A stretch of 64,000 bases of DNA, from contig NZ_CP071597.1 in NCBI RefSeq assembly GCF_017357405.1, positions 2,232,001 through 2,296,000 of the forward strand, written 5' to 3'. Positions 17,940-26,690 of this stretch are shown here, piece by piece. This DNA comes from Halomontanus rarus. GTDB lineage: Archaea > Halobacteriota > Halobacteria > Halobacteriales > Natrialbaceae. The position numbers and the translations under genes are program-made. The stretch's first letter is position 1. The number at the start of each line of letters is the position of its first letter. Below the pieces are notes generated by a model. The model had not been told where the DNA came from. It saw only the letters and a program-made list of their open reading frames with translations, and ran no database searches.

Positions 17940-19199
17940 ATGAGTCTCAGCCTGTCCGCCGAGAGACGGGAGCCACCGGCCGAGGCGGCCGACGGCGCCT
18001 GGCTCGAGTGCATCGAGTGCGGTGACACCTTCGCCCCCTTCGACGCGGTCCGCTACACCTGCGACGACTGCGACGGCCTCCTCGAGGTCCGCTACACCGA
18101 TCTACCGAGTTTCGATGACTTCTCCGGAGACGGTGTCTGGCGATACAACACCGCCTTACCGCTGGAATCGGGCGTCACGATCCAGGAGGGGTCGACGCCG
18201 CTGTACCGCGTGCCCCGACTCGAGGAAGACGTCGGCGTCGAGGCCCTGCGCATCAAACACGAGGGAATGAACCCGACGGGGTCGTTCAAGGATCGGGGAA
18301 TGACCGTCGGGGTCGCCGTCGCCCGCGAACTCGGCGTCGACCGACTCGCCTGCGCCTCCACAGGGAACACGAGCGCCGCCCTCGCCGCCTACGGCTCGCG
18401 AGCGGGGATGCAGACGCTCGTCCTCCTGCCCGCCGGGAAGGTCGCCGCCGGGAAGGTCGCCCAGGCCAGCCTCCACGGCGCGCGCATCCTCGAGGTCGAC
18501 GGCAATTTCGACGCTTGCCTCGATATCGTCCAAGACCTCGCCGCCCGCGGCGAGGCGTATCTGCTAAACTCGCTGAATCCCTTCCGGCTCGAGGGCCAGA
18601 AGACGATCGGCCTCGAGATTCTCGAGGCCTGTCTGGACGACTACGACGCCGTCCCGGACCGGATCGTCCTGCCGGTCGGCAACGCGGGGAACACCGCGGC
18701 GCTGTACAAGGCGTTCCGGGAACTCGTCCAGTCGGGCGCGCTGGCTCTCGAGGACGTCCCCAAGCTGACCGGCGTGCAGGCCGAGGGTGCGGCGCCGATG
18801 GTCGAAGCCGTCGAGAACGACGCCGACGAGGTCCGCCGCTGGGACGAGGTCGAGACACGGGCGACCGCGATCCGGATCGGGAACCCGGTCAACGCGCCGA
18901 AGGCGCTGCCGGGGATCCGCGAGACCGGCGGCACCGCGGTCTCGGTGACCGACGAGGAGATCACCGACGCCCAGCGCGACCTCGCGGGCGAGGGCATCGG
19001 CGTCGAACCCGCCTCCGCGGCCTCGCTCGCGGGACTGCGGAAGCTGCGCGCCGAGGGCGTCGTCGAGAGCGACGAGCGCGTCGTCTGTCTCACGACCGGC
19101 CACCTGCTGAAGGACCCGGATGCTGCGGCGGCGGCCGGCAACGATCCGGAACCGGTGCCGGCGGAGACGGAGGGCGTCCTCGAGCACTTGCAACGCTGA
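17940..19199 (+). CDS. thrC: Threonine synthase
   Basis: A 419-residue PLP enzyme converting O-phosphohomoserine to threonine. An N-terminal zinc ribbon (WLECIECGDTF and YTCDDCDG, about 20-45) is typical of archaeal ThrC. The PLP lysine lies in NPTGSFKDRGMT (about 112-123), and the phosphate-binding loop is in VLPVGNAGNTAALY. ATG 17940 removes an implausible basic extension. The gene may be co-transcribed with the small regulator just upstream. Homoserine is also the substrate of metX, encoded about 5 kb away, so the two enzymes share that branch point. Confidence 0.93.
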   Translation: MSLSLSAERREPPAEAADGAWLECIECGDTFAPFDAVRYTCDDCDGLLEVRYTDLPSFDDFSGDGVWRYNTALPLESGVTIQEGSTPLYRVPRLEEDVGVEALRIKHEGMNPTGSFKDRGMTVGVAVARELGVDRLACASTGNTSAALAAYGSRAGMQTLVLLPAGKVAAGKVAQASLHGARILEVDGNFDACLDIVQDLAARGEAYLLNSLNPFRLEGQKTIGLEILEACLDDYDAVPDRIVLPVGNAGNTAALYKAFRELVQSGALALEDVPKLTGVQAEGAAPMVEAVENDADEVRRWDEVETRATAIRIGNPVNAPKALPGIRETGGTAVSVTDEEITDAQRDLAGEGIGVEPASAASLAGLRKLRAEGVVESDERVVCLTTGHLLKDPDAAAAAGNDPEPVPAETEGVLEHLQR

Positions 19200-19306
19200 C
19201 TTCCCGCTTCGACTCGGTTTTCGGACGCTCGAACGACACCCGTCAGACTCGTCTGACGGACGACTGACTGACACTTTAGTCGGTTGGGAGCGAAGGAATA
19301 TTCCCG

Positions 19307-19858
19307 ATGTCAGCCGCGCATCGACACACCACTCCCGACCTTAATCGCCCCGCTGACGCTTCCTCGTCGCACCTCGAGGTACCCCAGACCCACGACCACA
19401 TCGACTCGAGCGCCGACGACGCGTCACCTCCGAGTGTACCGCCAACCGATCACAGTCAGGCCCAGTCTCGGTCCCGCAGTCACACGCACAGACGAACGAA
19501 CGAGAACGAGAACACGCACGCACTCGCCGCCCGGATCGAACACACGCGATTACGCACTCGCGTCGCCGCGCTCGAGCGAGAACTCGCCGCGAGCCGGCGC
19601 AACCAGCAAGCGATCGTCGACCAGTACGAACGCGTCCTCGAGGACCGCGAGTGTCCCACCGAGAGACGAGACCGCGAGACGGAGTCGGCTGTCACCGGAC
19701 ACCGGCGAGCGGGTACCGGAGACGACGCTCGGTCCCGGACCGAGGCTGGTTCGGACTCGAGTTCGAGTTCGAGTTCGAGGTCGAGTTCGGATTCGAACGG
19801 CCGTCTCGTCGATTTCGGCACCCACGTTCGACGGTTGCTCGCGACCGTTGCTCGCTGA
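19307..19858 (+). CDS. Coiled-coil hypothetical protein with Ser-rich tail
   Basis: A 183-residue soluble protein. Residues 1-70 are polar and disordered with many His, Ser and Thr. Residues about 72-115 form a predicted coiled coil (THALAARIEHTRLRTRVAAL, ELAASRRNQQAIVDQYERVL). A second disordered segment contains a run of Ser encoded by GAGTTC-type hexamer repeats, and the C-terminus FGTHVRRLLATVAR could be an amphipathic helix. The heptad pattern in a single frame supports reality. I recall similar haloarchaeal hypothetical proteins but no function. Confidence 0.6.
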   Translation: MSAAHRHTTPDLNRPADASSSHLEVPQTHDHIDSSADDASPPSVPPTDHSQAQSRSRSHTHRRTNENENTHALAARIEHTRLRTRVAALERELAASRRNQQAIVDQYERVLEDRECPTERRDRETESAVTGHRRAGTGDDARSRTEAGSDSSSSSSSRSSSDSNGRLVDFGTHVRRLLATVAR

Positions 19859-20194
19859 TCGACGGTTCCACCCCCGTCTCCCGCTCCACCACACCCCCAT
19901 TTCCACACCCACAGAGGCACCCGTTTCGCCGGTCGGTTCGTTTTTCTCTCTACAGGACTGGAGACCGCGAGCGGGTCGCTCGCCGAACGCCCCGGACACG
20001 GGTCTCGAGAGTCACGACGAAGCCATCGACGGATTGCCCGTGAAAACTGCAGTCGTGATGGAAGACGGGATAGGACGGAATGGGGTTCGAACGATAGATT
20101 GAGGTCGAACTCGAACTGACCCTGACCGACCAGTGACCGTCGGCGTTCGAACTGTCCGAAAAAACGTCCGGATGACAGCGGATTCGAAACGCGA
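19859..20194. other. Spacer between convergent genes
   Basis: This 336-base stretch separates the coiled-coil protein from convergent serA. No gene, strong hairpin or T-rich terminator stands out, apart from the A-rich CCGAAAAAACG at about 20155-20165, which reads as a T-tract for serA transcription on the minus strand. Confidence 0.4.
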
Positions 20195-21781
20195 TCAGGA
20201 CTGGCCGTTCAGCGTGATGTACCGGACGCCGATGACCCGCTCGTCGGACTCGAGTTCCTCGCGCGCGGCGTCGGGGACTTCGCCGTCGACGTTGTACACC
20301 GTCAGCGCCTCGCCGCCGATGGCTTCGCGGGCGTTGAACATGCCGGCAATGTTGACGCCGTGGTTGCCCATGACGGTTCCGATGAGGCCGATGACGCCCG
20401 GTTCGTCCGTGTTGCGCGTGATGACCATCCGACCGTGAGGGATGGCGTCGACGCGGTAGCCGTCGACGCGGACGATCCGCGGATCGTTGCCCGCGAAGAG
20501 GGTTCCGTCGACGGAGACCTCGTCCTCGCCGTCGCTAACGGCCACGGAGATCAGGCTCTGGAAGTCCTCTGCCTGTTTGGTCTTGGACTCGGTGACGTCG
20601 ACACCGCGGTCCTCGGCGATCTGGGGCGCGTTGACCGCGTTGACCTGCCACTCGAGGGGCGCGAAGACGCCTTTGAGCGCCGAGGCGGTGACGAAGTCGA
20701 TATCCTCGTCGGCGATGTCGCCCTCGTAGGTGACCTCGATCGACTCGATGCGGCCGTCGAGCAACTGCGCGGCGACCTTGCCGGCGGTCTCGGCCAGTTC
20801 GACGTAGGGCTCGAGGCGGGGGAACGCGCTCTCGTCGATCGAGGGGGCGTTGAGCGCGTTCATGACGGGTTCGTTCTGGAGCGCGGCGACGACCTGTTCT
20901 GCGGTCGAGGTCGCGACGTTCTCCTGGGCCGCCTCCGTGGAGGCGCCGAGGTGGGGCGTGACGATGATGTCGTCGACGTACAGCAGCGGCGAATCCTCGG
21001 GGAGCGGTTCCTCCGCGAAGACGTCGAGTGCCGCGCCGGCGACGGTTCCGTCCTCGACTTTCGCCGCGAGGGCGTCCTCGTCGACGACGCCACCGCGGGC
21101 GCAGTTGACCAAGTAGCCGCCCTCGAGCAGGTCGAGTTCCTCGTCGCTGATCAGGTCCTCGGTCTCGGGAGTCAGCGGCGTGTGGACGGTCAGGAAGTCC
21201 GCGCGCTCGATACACTCCTCGAACTCGACGAGTTCGGCGCCGATGCGCTCGACGCGTTCCTCGCTGATGTAGGGGTCGAACGTGACGACGTCCATCCCCA
21301 GCGAATCGAGTTTCTTCGCGACCTCCTGGCCGACGCGGCCGAAGCCGACGACGCCCAGGGTCTTTCCGTTGACCTCGGCCCCGAGGTAGTCGCTTTTGGC
21401 CCACTCGCCGGCTTTCAGCCGGGCGTGTGCTTGCGGGATCGAGCGCGCGGCGGCGAACGCCATCGCGACGGTGTGCTCTGCGGCCGCGCGAACGTTCCCT
21501 TCGGGCGCGTTCGCGACGATCACGCCGTGTTCGGTGGCGGCGTCTCTGTCGATGTTGTCGACGCCGATGCCCGCCCGACCGACGATGACGAGTTCCTCGG
21601 CCGCCTCGAACACCGCTTCGGTGACCTCGGTTCCCGACCGCACGATCAGTGCGTTCGCGTCGGAAACTTCCTCGAGGAGGTCCTCACCCTCGATTTCGTA
21701 GTCTGTTCGGACGTCGTGGCCTGCTTCGCGGAGTACGTCAAGACCCGCATCGGCGATCGGGTCCGTGACCAGCACCTTCAT
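20195..21781 (-). CDS. serA: D-3-phosphoglycerate dehydrogenase
   Basis: A 528-residue NAD-dependent enzyme for the first step of phosphorylated serine synthesis. It has the long (type I) architecture: substrate-binding halves around a Rossmann domain (GVVGFGRVGQEVAKKL, about 147-162), catalytic Arg in NCARGGVVDE and His in TPHLGASTEAAQ. The allosteric substrate-binding domain is at about 315-450 and an ACT domain at about 455-528 (VITRNTDEPGVIGLIGTVMG), probably for serine feedback. It diverges from serB, and a TTTACC box lies 28 bases before its ATG. Confidence 0.96.
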   Translation of the reverse strand: MKVLVTDPIADAGLDVLREAGHDVRTDYEIEGEDLLEEVSDANALIVRSGTEVTEAVFEAAEELVIVGRAGIGVDNIDRDAATEHGVIVANAPEGNVRAAAEHTVAMAFAAARSIPQAHARLKAGEWAKSDYLGAEVNGKTLGVVGFGRVGQEVAKKLDSLGMDVVTFDPYISEERVERIGAELVEFEECIERADFLTVHTPLTPETEDLISDEELDLLEGGYLVNCARGGVVDEDALAAKVEDGTVAGAALDVFAEEPLPEDSPLLYVDDIIVTPHLGASTEAAQENVATSTAEQVVAALQNEPVMNALNAPSIDESAFPRLEPYVELAETAGKVAAQLLDGRIESIEVTYEGDIADEDIDFVTASALKGVFAPLEWQVNAVNAPQIAEDRGVDVTESKTKQAEDFQSLISVAVSDGEDEVSVDGTLFAGNDPRIVRVDGYRVDAIPHGRMVITRNTDEPGVIGLIGTVMGNHGVNIAGMFNAREAIGGEALTVYNVDGEVPDAAREELESDERVIGVRYITLNGQS

Positions 21782-21804
21782 GCGCGACTCAATCGTACGG
21801 AGCG

Positions 21805-21810
21805 GGTAAA
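21805..21810 (-). promoter_or_regulatory. serA TATA box
   Basis: TTTACC on the minus strand begins 29 bases before ATG 21781, as expected for a leaderless mRNA. It sits inside the short palindrome GGGTAAACCC. Confidence 0.5.
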
Positions 21811-21944
21811 CCCTTCCGTTGTGTGCAGAACTGGCAGTTTTCGGTCCGCGTTAGCGTGTGACTTGCCCGTTCGTTCGAAAATTGGAGATCGGGCCGTCGC
21901 CGCGAGTTCGCCGTTCGACGCCGCGAAGTCGAAACCTGAACTGG

Positions 21945-21950
21945 TTTATC
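21945..21950 (+). promoter_or_regulatory. serB TATA box
   Basis: TTTATC begins exactly 28 bases before ATG 21973, again predicting a leaderless transcript. The serA and serB promoters share a 191-base divergent region. Confidence 0.55.
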
Positions 21951-21972
21951 CCGCCGGCGATAAGCGCGCAGC

Positions 21973-22623
21973 ATGACACTCGTCGCCTTCGACTTCGACG
22001 GGACGCTATCGGACTCGGAGATGACCGTCCTCCTCGGCGACCGCTGTGGCGTCGCCGACGAGATGGCTGACATCACCGAACGAGCGATGAACGACGAAAT
22101 CGGCTACGCCGAGAGCCTACGCCAGCGCGCGGCGCTGCTCGAGGGACTTCCGAACGCGGAGGCCGAGGCGGCCTACGAACGGGTGGAACTCCGTCCGGAC
22201 GCAGCGGCCCTCATCGACGCTCTCAACGCCGCGGGCATCACGACCGCCGTCCTCACCGGCGGCTTCCAGCGCGGCGTCGAAAGCGCCCTCGAGCGCGAGG
22301 GGACCGCGGTCGACCACATCGTCTCCAACCGCCTGCCAGTCGCCGACGACGAACTCACCGGCGGCGTCGAGGGATCACTCATCGAGGGCACCAAGGACAC
22401 GGCGCTCGAGAACCTCGCGGACGCGCAGGGCGTCGACCTCTCCGAGACGGTCGCCGTCGGCGACGGAGCCAACGACCTGCCGATGTTGAAGGTCGCCGGG
22501 CTCGCGGTTGGCTTCGATCCGAAACCGGCCGTCGAACCCCACTGCGACGTCGTCGTTACCTCGATGCGCGAACTCCGCGAATTGTTGGTCGAAGAGGGTG
22601 TCCTCGAGGGCGAACCCGCGTAA
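21973..22623 (+). CDS. serB: Phosphoserine phosphatase
   Basis: A 216-residue HAD-superfamily phosphatase for the last step of serine synthesis. The nucleophile motif FDFDGTLSDSE is at about 6-16, the motif II Thr is in TAVLTGGFQRG (about 84-94) and motif III/IV is AVGDGANDLPML (about 156-167). Length and motifs match SerB. It is divergent from serA. A phosphoserine aminotransferase is not adjacent; a class V aminotransferase lies about 10 kb away. Confidence 0.92.
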   Translation: MTLVAFDFDGTLSDSEMTVLLGDRCGVADEMADITERAMNDEIGYAESLRQRAALLEGLPNAEAEAAYERVELRPDAAALIDALNAAGITTAVLTGGFQRGVESALEREGTAVDHIVSNRLPVADDELTGGVEGSLIEGTKDTALENLADAQGVDLSETVAVGDGANDLPMLKVAGLAVGFDPKPAVEPHCDVVVTSMRELRELLVEEGVLEGEPA

Positions 22624-22747
22624 GCGAGCGGATACGGGGAGAGAGCGAGCGGTCGCGGCGGTTCGCCGTCGGCGGTCTCGGTTCACCGGTCGAGTTAACC
22701 TTCCAGTCGGCCGAAACGACAATACTGCTTCAGGGAAAGAACCCTGC

Positions 22748-24562
22748 ATGGCGGCGATGTCACCGGTATTCGGGCTCGCACTCCTCTCGGGAATCACGAG
22801 CATCGTCTGCGGGATACTCGTCAGTCGCCGGTGGCACAAGCCCGGGGCGGACTGGTTCGTCGTCTGTGCCGTCGGTGCCAGTTGCTGGTCGCTGGCGTAC
22901 GCCGCCAGCATGCTGGTCTCGGACCTCTCGATTCGATGGCTGTTCGAAATCCCCGTCTGGATCGGTCACGGAATCGTTCCGGTCGCGTTTTTCGTCTTCG
23001 TACTCTGCTACACCGGTCGCGTCGAGTCGCTCTCGGCCGTCCACCACCTGCTGTTGTGGACGATTCCGCTCCTGACCGTCGTCGTCGTTCTCACGAACGA
23101 CGTCCATCACCTGATGTGGACGGACTTCCAGTTCGAGCGTGTCGCCGGTGCGGCGACAGTGTACTACGACAAGGGGCCGTGGCTCTACGCTCACAAGCTC
23201 TACAGTTACACGCTCGTCGGCGCGGCGGCGGTCGTCCTCGGGCAGATGCTCGCCGCGCGCGACTCGCTGTACACCGTCCAGGCAGTCGTACTCGTCGCGG
23301 TTTCGGTCCCGCTGGTGGCGGGAAGCCTGATCTGGCTGCTCGAAGTCGGACCCTATCCACAGGTGACGGCGACCCCGTTACTGTTCGCTCCCGTGTTCGC
23401 CGTCGCCACGCTCGTCCTCTTTCGCAGTACCCTCTTCGACTCCGCGCCGGCCGCCCGCCGAATCGGGAAACGACGGGTGATCGACGACTTCGACGACAGC
23501 GTCGTCCTGCTCGACGACACCGACCGGATCGTCGACGCCAACGACGCCGCCGAACGAACGCTCGAGACCGAGCGCACCGAACTGGTCGGCCAGTCCATCG
23601 ACGTCATCCTGTCCGAAACCGCGGCCGGTGTCGAGCCTGGCCGGTTCACGACCCAACTCGAATCGACCGCGGGCTACCGAACGTACGAGATTACCATCTC
23701 GAGGGTTTCCGACGGTCGCGAAAACGCGCTCGGCCACTCGCTGGTGTTCCACGATATCACCGCCGAAACGCAGCGTCGACAGCGATTGACCGTCCTCAAT
23801 CGTGTCCTTCGGCACAACCTCCGCAACGACCTCAACGTGGTCCAGTCCTACGCGGCGCAACTCGAGGAGAGCGTCGATCCGCCCCACGACGAACTCGCGT
23901 CGGTGATCGTCGAACAGTCGGCCGAACTGGCCGCACTCGGCGAGAAAGCCCGACGGATCGAGCGAACCCTCGACGTTCCCGACGGAACACCTGCCCGCGT
24001 GTCGGTCGCGGACGTACTCGCCCCGATCGTCGAGCGCTACGACGAGACCGACGCCACGTTTACGATCGAACTCGGCGGACGGTCGCTCTCCCAAGACGCG
24101 TTTCTCGACGCAGACGGCGCTCACCGTCACGACGGCGATATCGATACCGATATCGACATCGAGTTCTCGACCTATCGGACCATCCTCGAGACCGTTCTCG
24201 AGGATGCGGTCGAAAACGCGGTCGTCCACGGCGGCGACCGGCCGTCGGTTCGGATCGCTGCGACCCTTCGGGACAAGAGCGTCGAACTCACCGTCACCGA
24301 CGACGGACCGGGACTTCCCGAGGTCGAACGCACACCCCTCGAGACCGGGACGGAGACGGCACTCGACCACGGGAGCGGACTCGGCCTGTGGCTGATCTCC
24401 TGGGGTGCCTCACAGCTCGGCGGCTCGGTGTCGTTTACGTGTCTCGAGGGGGCAGAGAGTGACGATGACGGTGACGGTACCGAAAACGACAGCGAGGGCC
24501 GAGACGAACCGGCCGGAACGGAAGTCAAACTCGAGTTACCGCTGTGTCTCGAGCGGCGGTGA
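22748..24562 (+). CDS. 7TM-N-terminal PAS sensor histidine kinase
   Basis: A 604-residue sensor kinase. Residues 1-230 contain about seven hydrophobic helices of the histidine-kinase N-terminal 7TM type. A PAS domain follows (about 245-340). The phospho-acceptor is H356 in LRHNLRNDLNVV, the haloarchaeal HisKA variant. The ATPase domain has an N-box (EDAVENAVVHGG), G1 VTDDGPGLP and G2 GSGLGLWLISW. An acidic insert (about 572-592) sits near the end. ATG 22748 is chosen because it opens the first helix; ATG 22757 is an alternative. No cognate response regulator is adjacent. The signal is unknown. Confidence 0.88.
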   Translation: MAAMSPVFGLALLSGITSIVCGILVSRRWHKPGADWFVVCAVGASCWSLAYAASMLVSDLSIRWLFEIPVWIGHGIVPVAFFVFVLCYTGRVESLSAVHHLLLWTIPLLTVVVVLTNDVHHLMWTDFQFERVAGAATVYYDKGPWLYAHKLYSYTLVGAAAVVLGQMLAARDSLYTVQAVVLVAVSVPLVAGSLIWLLEVGPYPQVTATPLLFAPVFAVATLVLFRSTLFDSAPAARRIGKRRVIDDFDDSVVLLDDTDRIVDANDAAERTLETERTELVGQSIDVILSETAAGVEPGRFTTQLESTAGYRTYEITISRVSDGRENALGHSLVFHDITAETQRRQRLTVLNRVLRHNLRNDLNVVQSYAAQLEESVDPPHDELASVIVEQSAELAALGEKARRIERTLDVPDGTPARVSVADVLAPIVERYDETDATFTIELGGRSLSQDAFLDADGAHRHDGDIDTDIDIEFSTYRTILETVLEDAVENAVVHGGDRPSVRIAATLRDKSVELTVTDDGPGLPEVERTPLETGTETALDHGSGLGLWLISWGASQLGGSVSFTCLEGAESDDDGDGTENDSEGRDEPAGTEVKLELPLCLERR

Positions 24563-24596
24563 CCGTTTCGACGGCGCACGAGCCGACGGTCAGTGG

Positions 24597-25796
24597 TCAG
24601 TCGGAGAAGAGACTCGTGTGGACGGGTGCGAACTCGTCCTCGTCCGGTTCCTTCGTGTCCGAAATCGCCCGCCCGGAGAGCCCCTCGTCGAGCAGCGCCG
24701 ACAGCGGCGGGCCGATCTTCTCGGGTTCGACCAGGAACGCGTCGTGGCCGTGGTCCGAGTCGATGATGTGGTGGGCGACGCTCACGCCCGCCTCGCGACA
24801 GGCGTCCGCGAGCGCGTCGGATTGCTCGACGGTGAAGTGCCAGTCGCCGGTGAAGGAACAGACGAGTAACTCGCCCTCGAAGGCCGCCAGCGCGTCCGCG
24901 TCGGACTCGTAGCCCGCCGAGAGGTCGAAGTCGTCCATCGCCCGCGTCAGGTAGAGGTAGCTGTTGGCGTCGAAGCGGTCGGTGAACTTCTCGGCCTGGT
25001 AGTCGAGGTACGACTCGACCTCCCGGTAGGGAAAGAAAGCCGCCGCGGCGTCCGGCGGTTCGTCCCGAGCGGCCTCTCGACCCGCCGACCGACGGCCGAA
25101 CTTCCGGCCCATCGAGGCCTTCGAGAGGTACATGACGTGGCCGATCTGGCGCGCTCGAGCGAGCCCCTCCTCAGGCGGGTCGCCGTCGTAGTAGTGACCG
25201 CCGTTCCAGTTCGGATCGGCGGTGATCGCTCGCCGGGCGATGGCGTCGAGGCCGAGACACTGGGCGTCCAGTCGGGCGGCCCCCGCGACGGAGGCCGCGC
25301 GTTCGACGTCGTCCGGATACCGTCGCAGCCAGTCGAGGACGTTCATCGCGCCGACGCTGCCGCCGATGACGGCGTGGAGGCGACCGACGCCGAGTTCGTC
25401 CAGCAGCGTCCGCTGGGCGTGCGTCCAGTCGCCGACCGTCACGGGCGGAAAGTCCGTGCCGTAGGGCTCGCCAGTCTCGGGGTTCGTACTCGAGGGCCCT
25501 GTCGTCCCGTAACACGATCCGGGGACGTTCGCGCAGACGACGTAGTACTCGGTGGTATCGATGGCCTTGCCGGGGCCGACGACGTCGCCCCACCACGCAC
25601 GAGCCTGGCCAGCCGTGACGTCGCCCGCGTCGGGTCGTCGGGCGACGTGGGCGCTGCCGGTCAGCGCGTGACAGAGCAGGACGGCGTTGTCGCCGGTGAA
25701 CTCGCCGTACGTCTCGTAGGCGACCTCGAGCGACGGAATCGATTCCCCGGACTCGAAGGTGAACGAGCCGAGGCCGATGGTGTCCTGTGTAGTCAT
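24597..25796 (-). CDS. metX: Homoserine O-acetyltransferase
   Basis: A 399-residue alpha/beta-hydrolase-fold enzyme that acetylates homoserine for transsulfhydrylation to homocysteine. The nucleophile serine is in [14 protein letters not shown], and the acid/base pair lies in [14 protein letters not shown] near the C-terminus. [12 protein letters not shown] forms the oxyanion region and length matches MetX. Its ATG overlaps the stop of an upstream 67-codon ORF in an ATGA arrangement. The transcript probably starts near 25999 under a promoter element shared with metY. Distinguishing acetyl from succinyl donor by sequence alone is not certain. Confidence 0.92.
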   Translation of the reverse strand: MTTQDTIGLGSFTFESGESIPSLEVAYETYGEFTGDNAVLLCHALTGSAHVARRPDAGDVTAGQARAWWGDVVGPGKAIDTTEYYVVCANVPGSCYGTTGPSSTNPETGEPYGTDFPPVTVGDWTHAQRTLLDELGVGRLHAVIGGSVGAMNVLDWLRRYPDDVERAASVAGAARLDAQCLGLDAIARRAITADPNWNGGHYYDGDPPEEGLARARQIGHVMYLSKASMGRKFGRRSAGREAARDEPPDAAAAFFPYREVESYLDYQAEKFTDRFDANSYLYLTRAMDDFDLSAGYESDADALAAFEGELLVCSFTGDWHFTVEQSDALADACREAGVSVAHHIIDSDHGHDAFLVEPEKIGPPLSALLDEGLSGRAISDTKEPDEDEFAPVHTSLFSD

Positions 25797-25996
25797 GTGG
25801 GGGTTACTGTCTCCGTCTCCGTCGCTGTCACTGTCACTGTCACTGTTGCTATCGCGGTTTCGGCCGGCGGATTCGTACGTTCTATCGTCGTTGTCGGTCG
25901 ACCGCAGGACTCGAGACGAAAAGAGAACGAGTCACCGGTAGCGGTCACTCGAGAGAGAGACGTCGGACGGTCGGCAGGCTGTTCCCGTGCGCTCAT
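25793..25996 (-). CDS. Candidate 67-aa leader ORF of metX
   Basis: This ORF starts at ATG 25996, 28 bases after the TATA element shared with metY, and ends exactly over the metX start (ATGA). The peptide begins [18 protein letters not shown] and ends in a Thr/Val/Glu repeat encoded by a near-perfect hexamer array (ACAGTG-type, about 25805-25845). It has no domain. It may be translated from a leaderless mRNA and pass ribosomes to metX by reinitiation. Alternatives are an untranslated leader, or a remnant of an N-terminal extension. Confidence 0.35.
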   Translation of the reverse strand: MSAREQPADRPTSLSRVTATGDSFSFRLESCGRPTTTIERTNPPAETAIATVTVTVTATETETVTPT

Positions 25997-26022
25997 ACGT
26001 GAGATGCATAGTACCTCGAGAG

Positions 26023-26045
26023 TTTATAACTGGTAGTTACGGTAA
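26023..26045 (-). promoter_or_regulatory. metX-transcript promoter with shared met element
   Basis: On the minus strand this reads CCGTAACTACCAGTTATAA followed by AC. AACT/AGTT arms flank three bases, with the TATA box (TTATAAA) directly next to them. A closely related element with the same 28-base spacing to an ATG precedes metY. Confidence 0.5.
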
Positions 26046-26113
26046 TTTCTGCATGTCGTGCTATCCCATCGCACGCAATCCGGAGATCGGATCGGGATCG
26101 TGGCGGAGCTCGC

Positions 26114-26548
26114 TCACCACGTCCTCGTCGGGAGCAAGTCGATCGCCCGTGCGACTCGGTCGTCGCCGTCGACGGGAACGATCACCCGCAAGTCGTCCCG
26201 GTAGTCGGCCAGGAGTTCGCGACACGTTCCGCAGGGTGGAACGACGCGTACCTCGTCGGCGTCGTGAGCCGCCATCGGGTACGCGACCGCGACGCAGGTC
26301 TCGAGGTCGGCTCGAGCGACACCGTCGGCGACGGCCGAGCCGACCGCGACCGGTTCGCCACAGGAGGAGGCCGAACCGACGCTCGCGGGGAGGCTAACGC
26401 CGTCGTAAACGTCGCCGTCCGTCGTTCGAACCGCCGCGGCGACGATGTGCGCTCCGTCGAAGAAGTCCGGATCGAACGTTCGCTCGCAGGTCTCGGTCGC
26501 GTGTGCGACGAGCGCCTCGTCGTCCGAAGTCAACGCGTGCGTTTCCAT
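26114..26548 (-). CDS. cdd: Cytidine deaminase-like protein
   Basis: A 144-residue member of the cytidine deaminase fold, which hydrolytically deaminates (deoxy)cytidine with zinc. The ligand pattern is C63-G-E65 (SCGEPVAVG) and C106-x-x-C109 (PPCGTCREL), with E65 as proton shuttle. Three cysteine ligands place it with homotetrameric CDA or blasticidin-deaminase-like members. Unlike most genes here it has a clear Shine-Dalgarno stretch (GGAGGGAGG, about 6 bases before ATG 26548). It lies between metY and metX on the same strand. Substrate specificity within the family is uncertain. Confidence 0.78.
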   Translation of the reverse strand: METHALTSDDEALVAHATETCERTFDPDFFDGAHIVAAAVRTTDGDVYDGVSLPASVGSASSCGEPVAVGSAVADGVARADLETCVAVAYPMAAHDADEVRVVPPCGTCRELLADYRDDLRVIVPVDGDDRVARAIDLLPTRTW

Positions 26549-26690
26549 ATCCTCCCTCCGCAGGCCCGCGACAATTGCGTTTCCCCGCCGTGGCTGTGGT
26601 TCGCACGTCGCGTTTCCGCTCGACCTCGAGAGCGATCGTCGTCAGAATAGAACCGAATCCAACTGCGGATTGTTCCATCCGCTCACCCGC

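Noticed and set aside
20360..21976. 538-codon plus-strand ORF opposite serA
   Set aside because: Shadow of serA; it consists of Val/Asp/Arg-rich sequence typical of antisense frames in this GC range.
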